DNA of 64,000 nt from Siphlonurus alternatus (GCA_949825025.1 OX463781.1:47008317-47072316), one strand, 5' to 3'. Numbered from the stretch's first letter, positions 25,575 through 35,993 are shown. Translations and numbers: made by a program. Notes: generated from the letters alone by a model not told the origin.

Positions 25575-25770
25575 TCAAAAGTAACCGCGGACCAGCTGAG
25601 ATTTGTAAAAGTTTTCTGGAAAGAAGTTTGGTGGAGACTGGTTGGTGCTACTTGTTTACGCGACCGGAATGCTCTATCCTCTGGCCGCCGTGTCGCAAGA
25701 TATATAATTACAGAACCACTTCTCCGACCGCTCAATTTGTTTTCGAGCGCTCTTCTCAACATTTTCTTAC
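25575..25770. other. GC-richer block within TA-rich DNA
   Basis: An island of unique sequence (CCGCGGACCAGCTGAG, GCCGCCGTGTCGCAAG). The minus-strand 67-residue frame is Arg/Ser-rich and unrecognised. Confidence 0.2.
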
Positions 25771-25862
25771 TCCAATTATATTATGATCTCGAAGCTTCAT
25801 GTCGATCGAGATTAGTGTTTTTCTATACATATATAATATGAAATAAAACACGAAAAAAAAAA

Positions 25863-26150
25863 TAAAATATTCTCCTCTACATCCCCTATTAGTAGATAAA
25901 ATATCATAGGTATACAAATTCGAGATAGTTTTTTAGTTAATTATGAATTTTTAAAGTTGACTATATTATATACTTTATATATAATATAAAGTATATAATA
26001 TATACTCCATATTTTTAATTAATCAAAAATTTAAAAATTCATAACTAAAAAAACTATCTCGAATTTGTATACCTGATATTTTAGCCACTAAGCTGATAGG
26101 GAATGTAGAGGAGAACATTTTAAATTGTTTTCATAATTTTCATGTGTCGA
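25863..26150. mobile_element. Foldback element, TTAA family B, tips lost
   Basis: Contains the family core on both arms (TTCTCCTCTACATCCCCTAT and ATAGGGAATGTAGAGGAGAA) around a TATATTATATAC centre. The GGTAGAG tips are absent on both sides. It is an old copy in (TA)n-rich DNA. Confidence 0.6.
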
Positions 26151-26487
26151 ATTTTTTAAAATATAATAAGATATATGCGTTTACCTTACCCTTAATTAAT
26201 TATATTATAATAAATTTTGTCAATCAGCATTAAATCTACATAAATTATAAAAATATGCAAGTCAACATATATAATATTATTCCTATATCATAAATTATAG
26301 AAAAAAATATGTAATATAAATTAATAATTCTAAATAATTACGTATCATGCAGTATAATTATGATATATATTATTGTTATAATATAAGTAACTCATTATTT
26401 TCCAAATTTAGTGTGTATAAAAAACAATCTAAATATTCCATATTTAGAATGCTTTAAAATTATTTTTCATTCAAAATATAGTTTAAT

Positions 26488-26836
26488 AGGGTAAGGTAAC
26501 GCCACCAATGTTAAAAAAAATCCCTCTCACAAAAATTCTGAAAAAAATTTAAAATGTTCTCCTCTATACCCCCTATCAGTACCTAAAATATCAGGTATAC
26601 AAATACGATCTAGTTTTTGAGTTATAAAATTTTAAAGTTGACTACTTTAACATGGAGAAATGAAACTCCCATGTTAAATTGGACAACTTTAAAAATTCAT
26701 AACTCAAAAACTAGATCGTATTTGTATACCTGATATTTTAGCTACTGATAGGGGGTGTAGAGGAGAACATTTTAAATTTTTTTCAGAATTTTTGTGAGAG
26801 GGATTTTTTTTAACATTGGTGGCGTTACCTTACCCT
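26488..26836. mobile_element. Foldback element, TTAA family B variant
   Basis: AGGGTAAGGTAACGCCACC ... GGTGGCGTTACCTTACCCT. It shares the CTCCTCTA...CCCCTATCAGTA core with family B but has different tips. The flanking TTAA sites are degenerate (TTTAAT and TTAGG). Confidence 0.7.
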
Positions 26837-26877
26837 TAGGCGTAATATCATGATAAAAAGAATGGCTTTTTGCTTTA

Positions 26878-26893
26878 AATATATATATATATA

Positions 26894-26959
<66 letters not shown>
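26878..26959 (+). repeat. (TA)n microsatellite
   Basis: About 80 bp of TA with one ATAATTAT interruption, 40 bp beyond a foldback element. Confidence 0.9.
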
Positions 26960-26960
<1 letters not shown>

Positions 26961-27431
26961 TGTACTAAATTTTAATTCCTGTCCCTGAAAATAAAATTAT
27001 GATACCTCTAAATAGTGGAGTTAGACTGGAAACAAATTAAAAACAGAAATAAGTTAGGGAAACAATTTTAATGCACACAAATAGCATTATTAAATACATA
27101 CACTTTGGAATGGAGCATGGTTATTTTTGCAAAATAGTTAAAAATATTAAATATATTTTTATAATTAAAAGGCGACTTCAGCAGCAATATACCCATATAT
27201 GGACAAAAATAACTTTTACTACCTTTCCACCAGACTTGCTACAAAAGGCCTCAACATTCAATTTTCAGACCAAGAAAAACATACAAGTGAAAAACATCAA
27301 TGCAAGTATGTTGCATTTTAATTAAATTTGCTGTAAGCATTGGACGTATCACCAGCATAAAATTTGTAACTTGTAAAAATAACACACCTGCATTGATGAG
27401 AAGTGATAAGAATTAACAATAAACATTACAA

Positions 27432-27895
27432 AATGGACAATTTGCATAGTTTTTTTACTAGCTCAATCGAAAGAGGTCAAAAAATACACCTGTGAATTTT
27501 ATGAGATTTTTATTCCTACTGCATCATGGCTAAAAGAGAGATGTAAAGAGGTCACATGACCTAAAGGCGTCGCCCGCGTCGCCTATGACGTCATTGAACT
27601 GTTCGATCAAACAAACAATCGACTTTATAACACTTGTAAACAACCACGTTGCTATGGAAACAAGCAACAATTAATTTATTGTTTACAAGCGTTATATAGA
27701 CGATCGTTTGCTTGACCAGACAGTTCAATGACGTCAAAGGCGACACGGGCGCCGCCTCCAGGTCACGTGACCTCTTTACATCTCTATTTTAGCCATGATG
27801 CAGTAGGAATAAAAATCTCATAAAATTCATAGGTGTATTTTTTTACCTTTACTTTCGATTGAGCTACTAAAAAAATGTGATGCAAATTGTCCATT
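27432..27895. mobile_element. 464 bp foldback element with paired CRE octamers
   Basis: AATGGACAATTTGCAT ... ATGCAAATTGTCCATT. Each arm carries GAGATGTAAAGAGGTCAC or its complement, TGACGTCA (27586, 27729) and ACAATCGACTTTATAAC-type sequence. The centre is GTTGCTATGGAAACAAGCAA. It resembles the other CRE-bearing foldbacks in layout but not in detailed sequence. Confidence 0.75.
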
Positions 27896-27999
27896 AATGC
27901 TAAATTTTCTAGTAATTTTTTGTTTGCATATCTGAGGCACAGTGGTAATTTTGGTCAATTTTAACAATACTGGTTTTAAATTCACAATAAATTCCTGAC

Positions 28000-28880
28000 A
28001 TCATGCAATATCCCTACTTTATATAGAGATCTTTATAGGCCAATGTACAATTTTTTCAAAAATATGAATATTTCCTAGGAACATGCATCACTAAAATTTT
28101 GATAGAAAGAAATTTAAAAAATGCTTACAAAAGTTGAACATTGTCTCCATACATTAAAAAATGTAAGCATTTAATAATTTATACTTTTTATCAATAAACC
28201 GATTATGTGCGTAGTTATAATATTTTCCAACAGAAAAAAACCCACATTTATACACTTAGAAAAGTAAAATATAGTACGAAGAAACAATAAACTATGTATA
28301 ACTTAAAATGTTATCAATTATTTACTAAAACTACTATAGTATAAATATTTTACGTTTATTTTTAACTGAGGGGGGGGGGGGCGGGGATTTATCATTTTTA
28401 GTTAAATTATAGACGTGGTTCCGTCAATCTAACAAGGTTAATCTGATTTCTAGGAATTTCAACAACACATCATTAACTTGTCCGTGTCTAGACAAGTTAT
28501 CAGCGTCTAACACTGCAATCAACAGAAGGAGGAATTACAAGAAACCCAAAATAATAATATACTATATTTAACACAAAAACTAAAATTCAATTAAACAAGT
28601 CACACCACCAAAATAATTATTTCACAAGCTGTTTGATTTCAACATTAAAAAAATACATGCACTTAAATAATAGTCAAAACAATTTTTGGAATTGATGGTG
28701 TTAGCTTGAAAATGTTACTTCAATTCTCTAAATTTTTACTTTAAAAATTTATACCAACGTTACTGCAACTGCATGAAAAAAAAAAAACACAAAATAGAGC
28801 TCAGAGCTTTTTAACTAGAGTTTTCATACAATTTTAGTGTGAATTTTTTAATTTTGTTTTATGTTAAGATTAAAGTAAAT
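28000..28880. other. AT-rich intergenic DNA 3' of synaptobrevin
   Basis: Only a G run (28371-28380) stands out; no gene or repeat recognised. Confidence 0.55.
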
Positions 28881-28890
28881 ACTAAATAAT

Positions 28891-29304
28891 TTTATTAATT
28901 AACAATCTTTAATATATTTATTGTAAATAAATATTTTATGAAATTTAAACATTTACTAGTAATTTGTTACAGAATTATGTTGCACACTCAAATGAACAAG
29001 CAGTTAAAAATATATAATTTTTTAATGCATTTGTTTTGCTTCAAATTTAAGAAAACATTTTAACAAAAATAAGATAGCTCTTACAATTGAGCTTATAGTG
29101 ATAGAAATTTCTATCTCACATTGATTTCAAAGATACTCTTACATTAGTTACGAGGGATTTGATTCCTTGTGCATTTCAGTGTTACATAGTGGACTCTAGT
29201 CAGAAAGCTCGGTGCAAGTTTAAGTCCAGGTAGGATTGTCATCAAGGCGGCTCCACAGGCCTGCTGGAGTCAGGCCTTGCGTGCCGAGGCGGTATATTGG
29301 GAGG
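28891..29304 (-). other. 3' UTR and candidate poly(A) signals of synaptobrevin
   Basis: Reading down the minus strand from the stop codon, AATAAA appears at 28922-28917 and again at 28896-28891. The first ~160 nt are GC-richer than the rest. The real cleavage site is unknown because AATAAA is frequent in such AT-rich DNA. Confidence 0.4.
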
Positions 29305-29393
29305 CTATCCACTGGACTGCGCCGGCGTTGGCAGAATTTCAGGTGTCTTTGTGGGTGCTGGGCTGCTATCATCACCACCAGACGTGGCCCACA
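29305..29393 (-). CDS. Synaptobrevin exon 6: end of anchor and lumenal tail
   Basis: Begins after TTTGCAG, completes the Val codon and encodes [18 protein letters not shown], then [11 protein letters not shown] and the stop codon TAG at 29307-29305. VW closes the membrane anchor. The remaining 27 residues are a Ser/Pro/Thr-rich tail inside the vesicle lumen, as in several invertebrate synaptobrevins. An alternative last exon elsewhere in the intron cannot be excluded. Confidence 0.88.
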
Positions 29394-32300
29394 CTGCAAA
29401 CAAAATAACGAGTCCCATCAATTAAGTTGAAAAGTTGTACAGAACACCAATTTTAGTTCTTACAAGATAGGGAAATTACCAACACCTTCAGTTAAAAAAA
29501 CATATAAGAATATGAGAACCTGATAAATAATTGTGATTATAAGAAAATGCACATTCAGGTTGATTTTTCTATCCCAATTGATAATGAACTGTATAATATA
29601 TAGTGAAGCTACGTTTTTATATTCCTAAAGCAAAAACCTATTTGCTTCCCCCACCACTCCTAATATTTGATGATATTGAGAATACAACTCTGACTTCTTC
29701 AAATATTGGAGGCAGAGAGACGCTAATTGAACAGCAGGTGAAGGGATTCGAAGGAATATCTAGAGAATCAGCTGTTGAGTAAAAAAAATGCAGCCTGAAT
29801 TTCAAACAATTTGAAACAACTCATATATTTACATAAACAAGTGAACAACAAAAAATTACACAAGCTGCCAAAGAACCAGTAGCAGAAAATGAGACACAAG
29901 CTGCAAGCGGATAACATTGAATTTTCAGTATTATCTGTGGTAACACCGAGTTGCACACCATTCCCTAGGACCACTGTTATTAAAACACTGAACATCTTAA
30001 TTCTTAATACAAAATTTCACAGATTAGATACTAGTACCATTAGTCTCTAGTTTGATTGGGATAAATTGAACTTTAAACCTGCCAGATTTGCTGGCTCCAA
30101 GAGACAGATGGACAGAATAAAGTAATTTTGGGCGATGTAAGAAGAGGACATTCCCTAGTAATCTTAAAAACTACTTTACTGTTCTAGCTGTTCCTTCATT
30201 AAGAAACAGATGGAACGGAAGTGATTTTAAGTTTGATCCCAGCAACCATAGACTGCTTGGTGTCTAGACACAGCCAGGTAAAGTTTGTACTGTGCCTCGA
30301 GGTATAAGTCTGCATGGATCTAGCTTGGGTCAGGCACATCGGCAGCCTACAAAAGCCTTGCTAAGCCTTAGATTTATAATGAAAGTTTTTCTATTTGTTT
30401 TTATCAAGGGAAAACAAAAAGAGGGGGGGGGGGATAAGAAAAAAAAAAAAAGAATATGAAAAAACGACTTTGTTGTCAGTTTTATAATGGGTTGTAAAGC
30501 ACTAAAATAAAAAGGAACACATTGAGTGAACCAAGTTTGAACCACGGACGGGTCCCGGGCCGAGCTTAAAAAATACAGCCCATGCAGACCTCTAGCGTGG
30601 AGTATACAATGCACATTTTTAATTAAATTAATAATTATTAATATCAAAAAATAATATCATACTCAAATTTTTGTTATCCTTAATTTTAATAGTTAATTAA
30701 TTTATTTTTATATTTTCAAACTCTCTAAATTTTTTTATTCAACAATTTTTGTTATACTACTTCACAGTTTTTCAATGTTAGTAAAGGAAAGCAACATAAA
30801 ATGACATACACCATAGAAAAGCCAATTCAAGACACCATGCACATCTGAAAGAGTTAGTGAAGAACTGAGAAATGTTAGTGGACAGAAGAAAGACAAGTTA
30901 GGAGAAGACAGCAACCACCAAAGCCTGGAGGAACATCAAATCACTCACCGATGATAATAATGAGCAAAACTGCTGCAATAACACCCATAATCAGCATCAT
31001 CTGAAACCATTCAGTTCATGAGTACAACACGTCAATTGACGACTTGGGAATTGATAAAGTACTGGGACAAGATATGCCTAGTACCAAAATTAATAAGCCT
31101 TCACATTACCGTAAGACTGATACAGTAACTTATGGAAACATAAAGATGACATTTAGTTATGATATTAGGCAACTTGAACATTCTAATCTATACTCTAATA
31201 TAAATAAAAACAAAGTATATATGTACCAGTTTGTCTTGACTATATTTATATACAGTATTTAACGAGGACTCCATTACAACTATAAAAAGATAAACCCAGC
31301 GTAAGAAATTAAATTTTCTTTGTTAAATGTTAGTCACAGTAACATTAAAAAAATATATGTAATGGGTTATCATGCATCAGTAATAACATAATAGAAGGTA
31401 CTCTTACTGTACAAGACAATTTGGTAAATAAAAAAAGTTAAAATATTTTAACAAATATTCAACAGAATGGGTTGACTCTCTGTTCCAAAATGTACTCTCA
31501 AAAGCTATCTCTTGATTGCAGATAAATCTCACCTTCAAATTCTTCCACCAGTACTTCCTCTTGAGCTTGCCGGCCTGTTGTTCGAACTGGGACGCCCCCT
31601 GCTGAAGAGCATCTGTGCCAAGGAAACACAAATTGTAAACAAATGCATTTCCATGGCAACAGTGCACCTTGTCAAGGTTATTGTTAAGGGGAAAGTGGTA
31701 AACTTGAAAGACTGCTGATAACTCTTGGCTTAACTCTAGCTTTAAGATAAGTTGTGTTGTTTTCATTGATTATTGATTTGAAGGTGGGTTTTAATTTTGT
31801 TTTCTGTACTAGCTGCTACAAAGAGTAAGTTACAATAACATCACCACTCGAGCTATTTCCAATGACATTTTAGTAATTGACAGAGCACAACTTTTGGAAT
31901 TCATTGTAACTATTATCTAAGTAGCCTCCATACTTAAGGTTTTCTGTATATTTCTAATATTACTGCTTCATTATGCAGTAATTTGTTCCAACATACAAAG
32001 ATTGATTAACTAAAAATTATCCTTTAATAATTATAATGCTTTAACAAAAATATAAATTTAGTGTCACTGGTAATTTATTATTATAATTATTTCTAATTAC
32101 ATGATTATATGTCAATCTAGCAAAGACATCTTAACATTACAGTGCTTAATATTAAGCTAACAATTGTAAGCTTAATTTTGCTTAATTTTCTATGTTACAC
32201 CATCTAAAATAATCAACATTGAACCTACGGTAAGCTTAAGCAGTATCTATGCAAGTGGGTGTGATTATGAGAGGAAGAAGATACTATTGAATGAATATAA

Positions 32301-34193
32301 CAATGAATATGAATATTTAACAGATATATTTTACATTGAAAAACCTAGCATTTTAATTAATCAATTACCAGTATCATATAAAAGAAATATTTTTAAAGTA
32401 ATAGAAATAATAAAATCTTACATGCAAATATTAAAATCATTAAAAGTGGCAAAAAAACAAACATAGAGAAGCTGCTAAAGGTAAAACTAAAAGACTGGGT
32501 TTTATTATTGTTTGTTTTAATTTCCAGCACAAAGATGGAAGTACAATATTGAAGGCAGGCAAAATACACTTTGAGACGCAGACCCACAAGTACAGAGAAA
32601 TGAAGAATGAAGAGTACATAAATACAACAAAACTATTTTTTATATTCATGCTCTATGCAAATTTAAAGAAGACTAGAGAATAAATTATCAGATGCTTTTA
32701 ATCAGTGAATTAAATTGCTTACATTTCTGACCCTCTTATTTACAATCCACTAAAAAAAAAAAAAAATCAATGACATTTACAAATACAAAATCTTTTGAAG
32801 CTTAAGTTACAGCCCACAGATAAAACAAACTTCTTGTTTTTAAAGATGCACAATTTAGAGTTTTCAGTAAAGAGAAAACTTGTCAATTCAATTTTACACT
32901 GATATTTAGGTTTGAATCTTAGATTGGTGGACTCGTGGGTCTGCCGCCACATTTTGCTCACCTGCTCTGTTATCCAACTCTGAGAGCTTCTGGTCTCGCT
33001 CCAGCACCTTCTCTACGTTAGTTCTCATGATATCCACAACCTGCGTGGGGCATGCATAGCAGCGAGTTAGTGACAGCAAGGGAGAAAGAGAGAGGGGGTG
33101 GGGGTTGATGCCGCATGCCGCCTCGGTCTGAAACACTCTCACCTGCCCGGTCATCGAGCTCTGACAGCTTCTGGTCTCTCTCCAACACCTTCTCTACGTT
33201 GACACGCATGATGCCTACCACCTGGGGGCAAATCTTGTCAATTCAAAATCGCCTACTAGTGGAGGAGTAGAATAATTTTTTACTTTTTTTTTACAAAGAT
33301 TTGTATATTTTTTTAAATGTTAACAAGAAACTTCCACTTCCAGAACTTGACACTGGACCATAATCTCATTCCATACTGTAAGGGAAAATAAAACTCATCA
33401 ACATAGAGAACAAAAAAAATAATATACTAATTTAATGGTACGGGTACTGTATAGTGTTGTTATAAAAATCAGAACATTTAAAGCATCAATAACACAAATA
33501 CAGGTTTTTCTAAAAAATCTTGTTCCACACATTTTTATTTAACACAATATATTCTTTTCAGAGCTAATAAAATATAAATAATTCAATGAGAGTACTGTAA
33601 TGTATGTTTGAACAATTCTATAATGGAGTATCGTCCTCAATTTTTTTTATTGCAGAAATGGATAGAGGATGCAAAGTTATGCTACCCTGATTTATTTCAG
33701 ATTTTTTTGAGACCTGGAACTATTTTTAAAAAATTATTGAAAGTCCTTTTTGTGACGTCACGCGGCGGCAAGTCCTATCTTTTTCTTAAGGAGCGGCGTC
33801 TCGTGACGTCACGAAAAGAACTTTCAATAATTTTTTAAAAATAGTTCCCGGGCTCTAAAAAATCTGAAAAAAATCAGGGTAGCATAACTTTGCACCCTTT
33901 ATCCATTTCTGTAATAAAAAAAAATGAGGACAATACTCTATTTAATCATTAATTATATGAATCCATTGCAAATTTACAAACAGAGCTGTTGATAAGATTT
34001 TTCAGTGAAATTACCAAAAAAGATTTTAATTCATCCTAACACTTACAAAGTCAGCTGTTGACCAAACTGTCTACACATGACTCACCTCGTCCACCTTGGC
34101 CTGCGTCTGCTGCAGTCTCTTCTGGGCAGCCGTGTTCTGAGAATTGCGAGCGGGGGCCTCGCCCACCCCAGAATACGAGCCGTCGCCTTCCAT
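29305..34193 (-). CDS. Synaptobrevin/VAMP (R-SNARE), with tandem alternative exon 3
   Basis: Vesicle R-SNARE that pairs with syntaxin and SNAP-25-type proteins to drive fusion of vesicles with the plasma membrane. Coding exons (transcript order): 34193-34086, then either 33221-33143 (3a) or 33040-32962 (3b), then 31612-31533, 31000-30949, 29393-29305. All introns are GT-AG and all phases match, giving 135 aa. Residues 1-26 are a variable, hydrophilic N-terminus. The SNARE motif runs about 27-86 with zero-layer Arg51 in LERDQK. A juxtamembrane [12 protein letters not shown] precedes a single membrane anchor (about 90-108), followed by a 27-residue Ser/Pro/Thr-rich lumenal tail ending PAQSSG. 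The length fits invertebrate neuronal synaptobrevins. ATG at 34193 is the first in-frame Met inside exon 2; splicing to exon 1 would create one more Met immediately upstream. Family assignment is very secure; orthology to a particular paralogue (Syb or n-Syb) is not, because the alternative exon carries features of both. Confidence 0.95.
29394..30948 (-). other. Intron 5 of synaptobrevin
   Basis: About 1.55 kb without a supported second gene. It contains a G run at about 30423-30432 and some moderately GC-rich unique sequence (30210-30350, 30520-30600). The open frames here have no family resemblance or splice support. Confidence 0.6.
30949..31000 (-). CDS. Synaptobrevin exon 5: transmembrane anchor
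   Basis: 52 nt between GGTTTCAG and GTGAGTG. It encodes [17 protein letters not shown] plus the first base of a Val codon: nearly the whole C-terminal membrane anchor (residues 90-106). The MM start and the beta-branched C-terminal half are typical of synaptobrevins. Confidence 0.93.
31533..31612 (-). CDS. Synaptobrevin exon 4: C-terminal half of SNARE motif
   Basis: 80 nt, entering in phase 1 and leaving in phase 0, flanked by TTGGCACAG and GTGAGA. It completes the split Asp codon and encodes [18 protein letters not shown] followed by RKYWWKNLK (residues 63-89). This gives layers +4 (Leu65), +5 (Ala69) and +6 (Phe72) and the basic/aromatic juxtamembrane stretch that touches the vesicle lipid surface. 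Either version of exon 3 joins it in frame. Confidence 0.95.
32962..33040 (-). CDS. Synaptobrevin alternative exon 3b (ubiquitous Syb-like version)
   Basis: Lies 102 nt downstream of 3a in the transcript, is also 79 nt and has identical phases. It encodes [18 protein letters not shown], then LSELDNRA plus one base. Its acceptor CCCACGCAG has a consensus branch-like CTAAC with the branch A at about 33067. Upstream of that is a long C/T tract of the kind bound by PTB proteins (33075-33105). It ends GCAG before GTGAGCA. Including 3a and 3b together adds 158 nt and shifts the downstream frame. The Asp and Thr states at residues 39 and 43 match fly Syb as I remember it. Confidence 0.93.
33066..33105 (-). 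promoter_or_regulatory. Pyrimidine tract and branch-like site between exons 3a and 3b
   Basis: On the minus strand CCCCCTCTCTCTTTCTCCCT precedes TTGCTGTCACTAAC, whose branch-like A (33067) is 26 nt before the 3b acceptor. CUCUCU/UUCU tracts are classical PTB sites. The donor of 3a is about 75 nt from this branch point. Confidence 0.5.
33143..33221 (-). CDS. Synaptobrevin alternative exon 3a (n-Syb-like version)
   Basis: Preceded by TTTGCCCCCAG and followed by GTGAGAG. It is 79 nt long, enters in phase 0 and leaves in phase 1. It encodes [18 protein letters not shown], then LSELDDRA plus the first base of the next Asp codon: core SNARE residues 37-62 with zero-layer Arg51. It differs from 3b at residues 39 (Gly versus Asp), 43 (Val versus Thr) and 60 (Asp versus Asn). 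The acceptor has a poor pyrimidine tract (purine-rich GACAAGATTT just before it), suggesting a regulated, weak exon. From memory, the Gly and Val states match fly neuronal n-Syb; this should be checked against databases. Confidence 0.93.
33621..33943. mobile_element. CRE-bearing foldback element in synaptobrevin intron 2
   Basis: Near-perfect inverted repeat, TAATGGAGTATCGTCCTCAA ... GGACAATACTCTATTTA. Each arm has TTATTGCAGAAATGGATAGA, an AACTATTTTTAAAAAATTAT block and one TGACGTCA octamer (33753 and 33804) around a central TTCTTAAGGAGCGGCG. It sits between exons 2 and 3a and is on average GC-richer than the intron. Confidence 0.8.
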
Positions 34194-34194
34194 C
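34086..34194 (-). CDS. Synaptobrevin exon 2: N-terminus and start of SNARE motif
   Basis: Starts after TTGCAG with G then ATG (34193-34191) and ends GACGAG before GTGAGT. It encodes 36 residues beginning [17 protein letters not shown] and ending [10 protein letters not shown], in phase 0. The acidic/Gly/Ser leader is the variable, unstructured part of the family. Leu27 and Thr30 match the -7 and -6 layers of the SNARE helix by alignment to vertebrate VAMP2 (offset of five residues). Codon third positions are GC-rich compared with the surrounding introns. Confidence 0.95.
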
Positions 34195-35384
34195 CTGCAA
34201 ACACAAGGAGTCAACGTCTTGTGGAAATATCATAATGTTACAGCTCTATCTAATAATGGATAATTTTCAACAATGAGACTAGACCTCATGGATTTGCTTG
34301 TTAAAAAAGGAATTTTAAAAGAGCTAGCTTTGATTTTAGTGTGTTTTGTTTCTCATTCTTCTTATACCAATGTTCTTGAAACTATTGAAAACTGTACAGA
34401 ATTATGTCATGTACAGCATTAATTTTCCCATACTTTAAAAGAAGGTAAAAATACCAACTTTGTACTGGTTAGTAAGAACAACTTACAAACTTACATTCCG
34501 AGATGACACTCTGTAAAACTTATTATGAACACTTTATTTCTCCCCTCCAGAAGAGTATGTATGTAAATAAACTTCCTAAATACAATATGCACACAGTGTA
34601 AGGTCTCTATGACAGAGAGAAGATAATTTAAGGAACAATCTAATAAGCAAATACACAAATGTCAATAATAATGCCAGTATGCATTGCATTTATCAAGAAC
34701 CTACCAGTCTACTTTACTGGCTTAAGTGAGTGTCATTTTAACAACTGTAATAAGCCCTACAAAAATTATCTTACCTCTCTAGGATTCTTTACAGTTTTAC
34801 ACTCAACTGTAATGTACAGTATGAGACTTTGATACATAGCTAGTATGCATAGTGAATATTGTTCAGACAAAAATAATTAATCTCAATAGAAGTAATAAGC
34901 TGTTGCAATAAAAAAGGTAACACAATGAGAAAAAAAATACCCCAGATTAGCCTCTTTAATGACGCATTGTGCTATCAGCATTCTCTTTCTAAATTACTTT
35001 ATCTGAAAATCTCAAGCTGTCTTATCTCTTATGACAAAGGTAGTGTTATAATTCGCCATTACCGAGAGAATTCCATTTTATTTTTTATTAATAAAACCTA
35101 CACAATTATTAAGTTATCGTAAAAATATATTTTTTTTAATTATGAAAGCCTAGTTGCAGTTAAAAATAGGTATGTCATCAGTGTGTAAGTTGCTTATATG
35201 TAATAATTAGAGCATACAAAAGGAGTTCCTGCTTCGTCCTACGGTCTTGTAGCCTACTTGTTAACGCTTATCTAAAAAGTGCAATATTTGCAAAACGCTT
35301 ACAAATTTAATACCATATTTTTGTTTAGTACATAACAATTAGTTTAAGAACATTTAAATAACATAATTACACTTATAAACTTAC

Positions 35385-35480
35385 ATTTTATGGCTTTTAT
35401 GAAGAGGTTTCGATCAAACACAAACGTCAAGCAGATGATTAGGTTAGTGACCTTGATGAGTAAATTCTAACATGGCGTCT
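35385..35480 (-). other. Probable 5' UTR exon 1 of the synaptobrevin gene
   Basis: On the minus strand this segment ends ...CCATAAAAT followed by a consensus donor GTAAGT (GT at 35384-35383). The next exon begins G|ATG after CTGCAG at 34195, so this is the natural non-coding first exon. The 5' limit is a guess: no TATA box or initiator decides it. Splicing AT to G makes an ATG across the junction, in frame with the ATG of exon 2. Upstream (35485-35600) is moderately GC-rich, and a TTAA foldback element begins at 35629, only about 150 bp from the presumed promoter. Confidence 0.55.
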
Positions 35481-35628
35481 GTGCGCTACATCCTGTTATT
35501 AAAAAAAAGCGCCAGTCTTTTAAGACCGGTGAACCCGGGTGAACCTTTGTCCACGAGACCTTTAAACTTTAAATTTTTCTTGAATTTTCTTTTATACCCG
35601 CGGTCTGTATATTTTCAAAAGAACTTAA

Positions 35629-35993
35629 GGTAGAGATAATACGGATCAGCTGGCTCAATGCTAAAAAAATCCCATTCATAAAAATTATGAAAAAAATTTA
35701 AAGTGTTCTCCTCTACATCCCCTATCAGTAGGTAAAATATCAGGTATACAAAAACGAGCTAGTTTTCGAGTTATAAATTTTTAAAGTTGACTAATTTAAC
35801 ATGGAAGTTCCATTTCTCCATGTTAAATTAGCCAACTTTAAAAATTAATAACTCGAAAACTAGCTCGTTTTTGTATACCTGATATTTTACCTACTGATAG
35901 GGGATGTAGAGGAGAACATTTTAAATTTTTTTCATAATTTTTATGAATGGGATATTTTTAGCATTGGGCCAGCTGATCCGTATTATCTCTACC
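35629..35993. mobile_element. Foldback element, TTAA family B, intact copy
   Basis: 365 bp inverted repeat, GGTAGAGATAATACGGATCA ... CTCTACC, flanked by TTAA on both sides (35625-35628, 35994-35997). The arms contain CTCCTCTACATCCCCTATCA and its complement. It lies about 150 bp upstream of the presumed synaptobrevin first exon, so it may touch that promoter. Confidence 0.8.

Noticed and set aside
29236..29430. Plus-strand 64-residue Arg-rich frame
   Set aside because: Antisense shadow of synaptobrevin exon 6.
31404..31766. 120-residue minus-strand frame as an independent gene
   Set aside because: It is read-through of synaptobrevin exon 4 into both flanking introns; only 31533-31612 is exon.
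32906..33221. Two overlapping frames with SNARE sequence as separate small genes
   Set aside because: Each is one alternative exon plus intron read-through; splice sites and phases tie them to the synaptobrevin gene.
33608..33838. 76-residue plus-strand frame with protein-like look
   Set aside because: Lies in the CRE foldback element in a synaptobrevin intron; the equivalent frame is not kept in the 47.4 kb copy.
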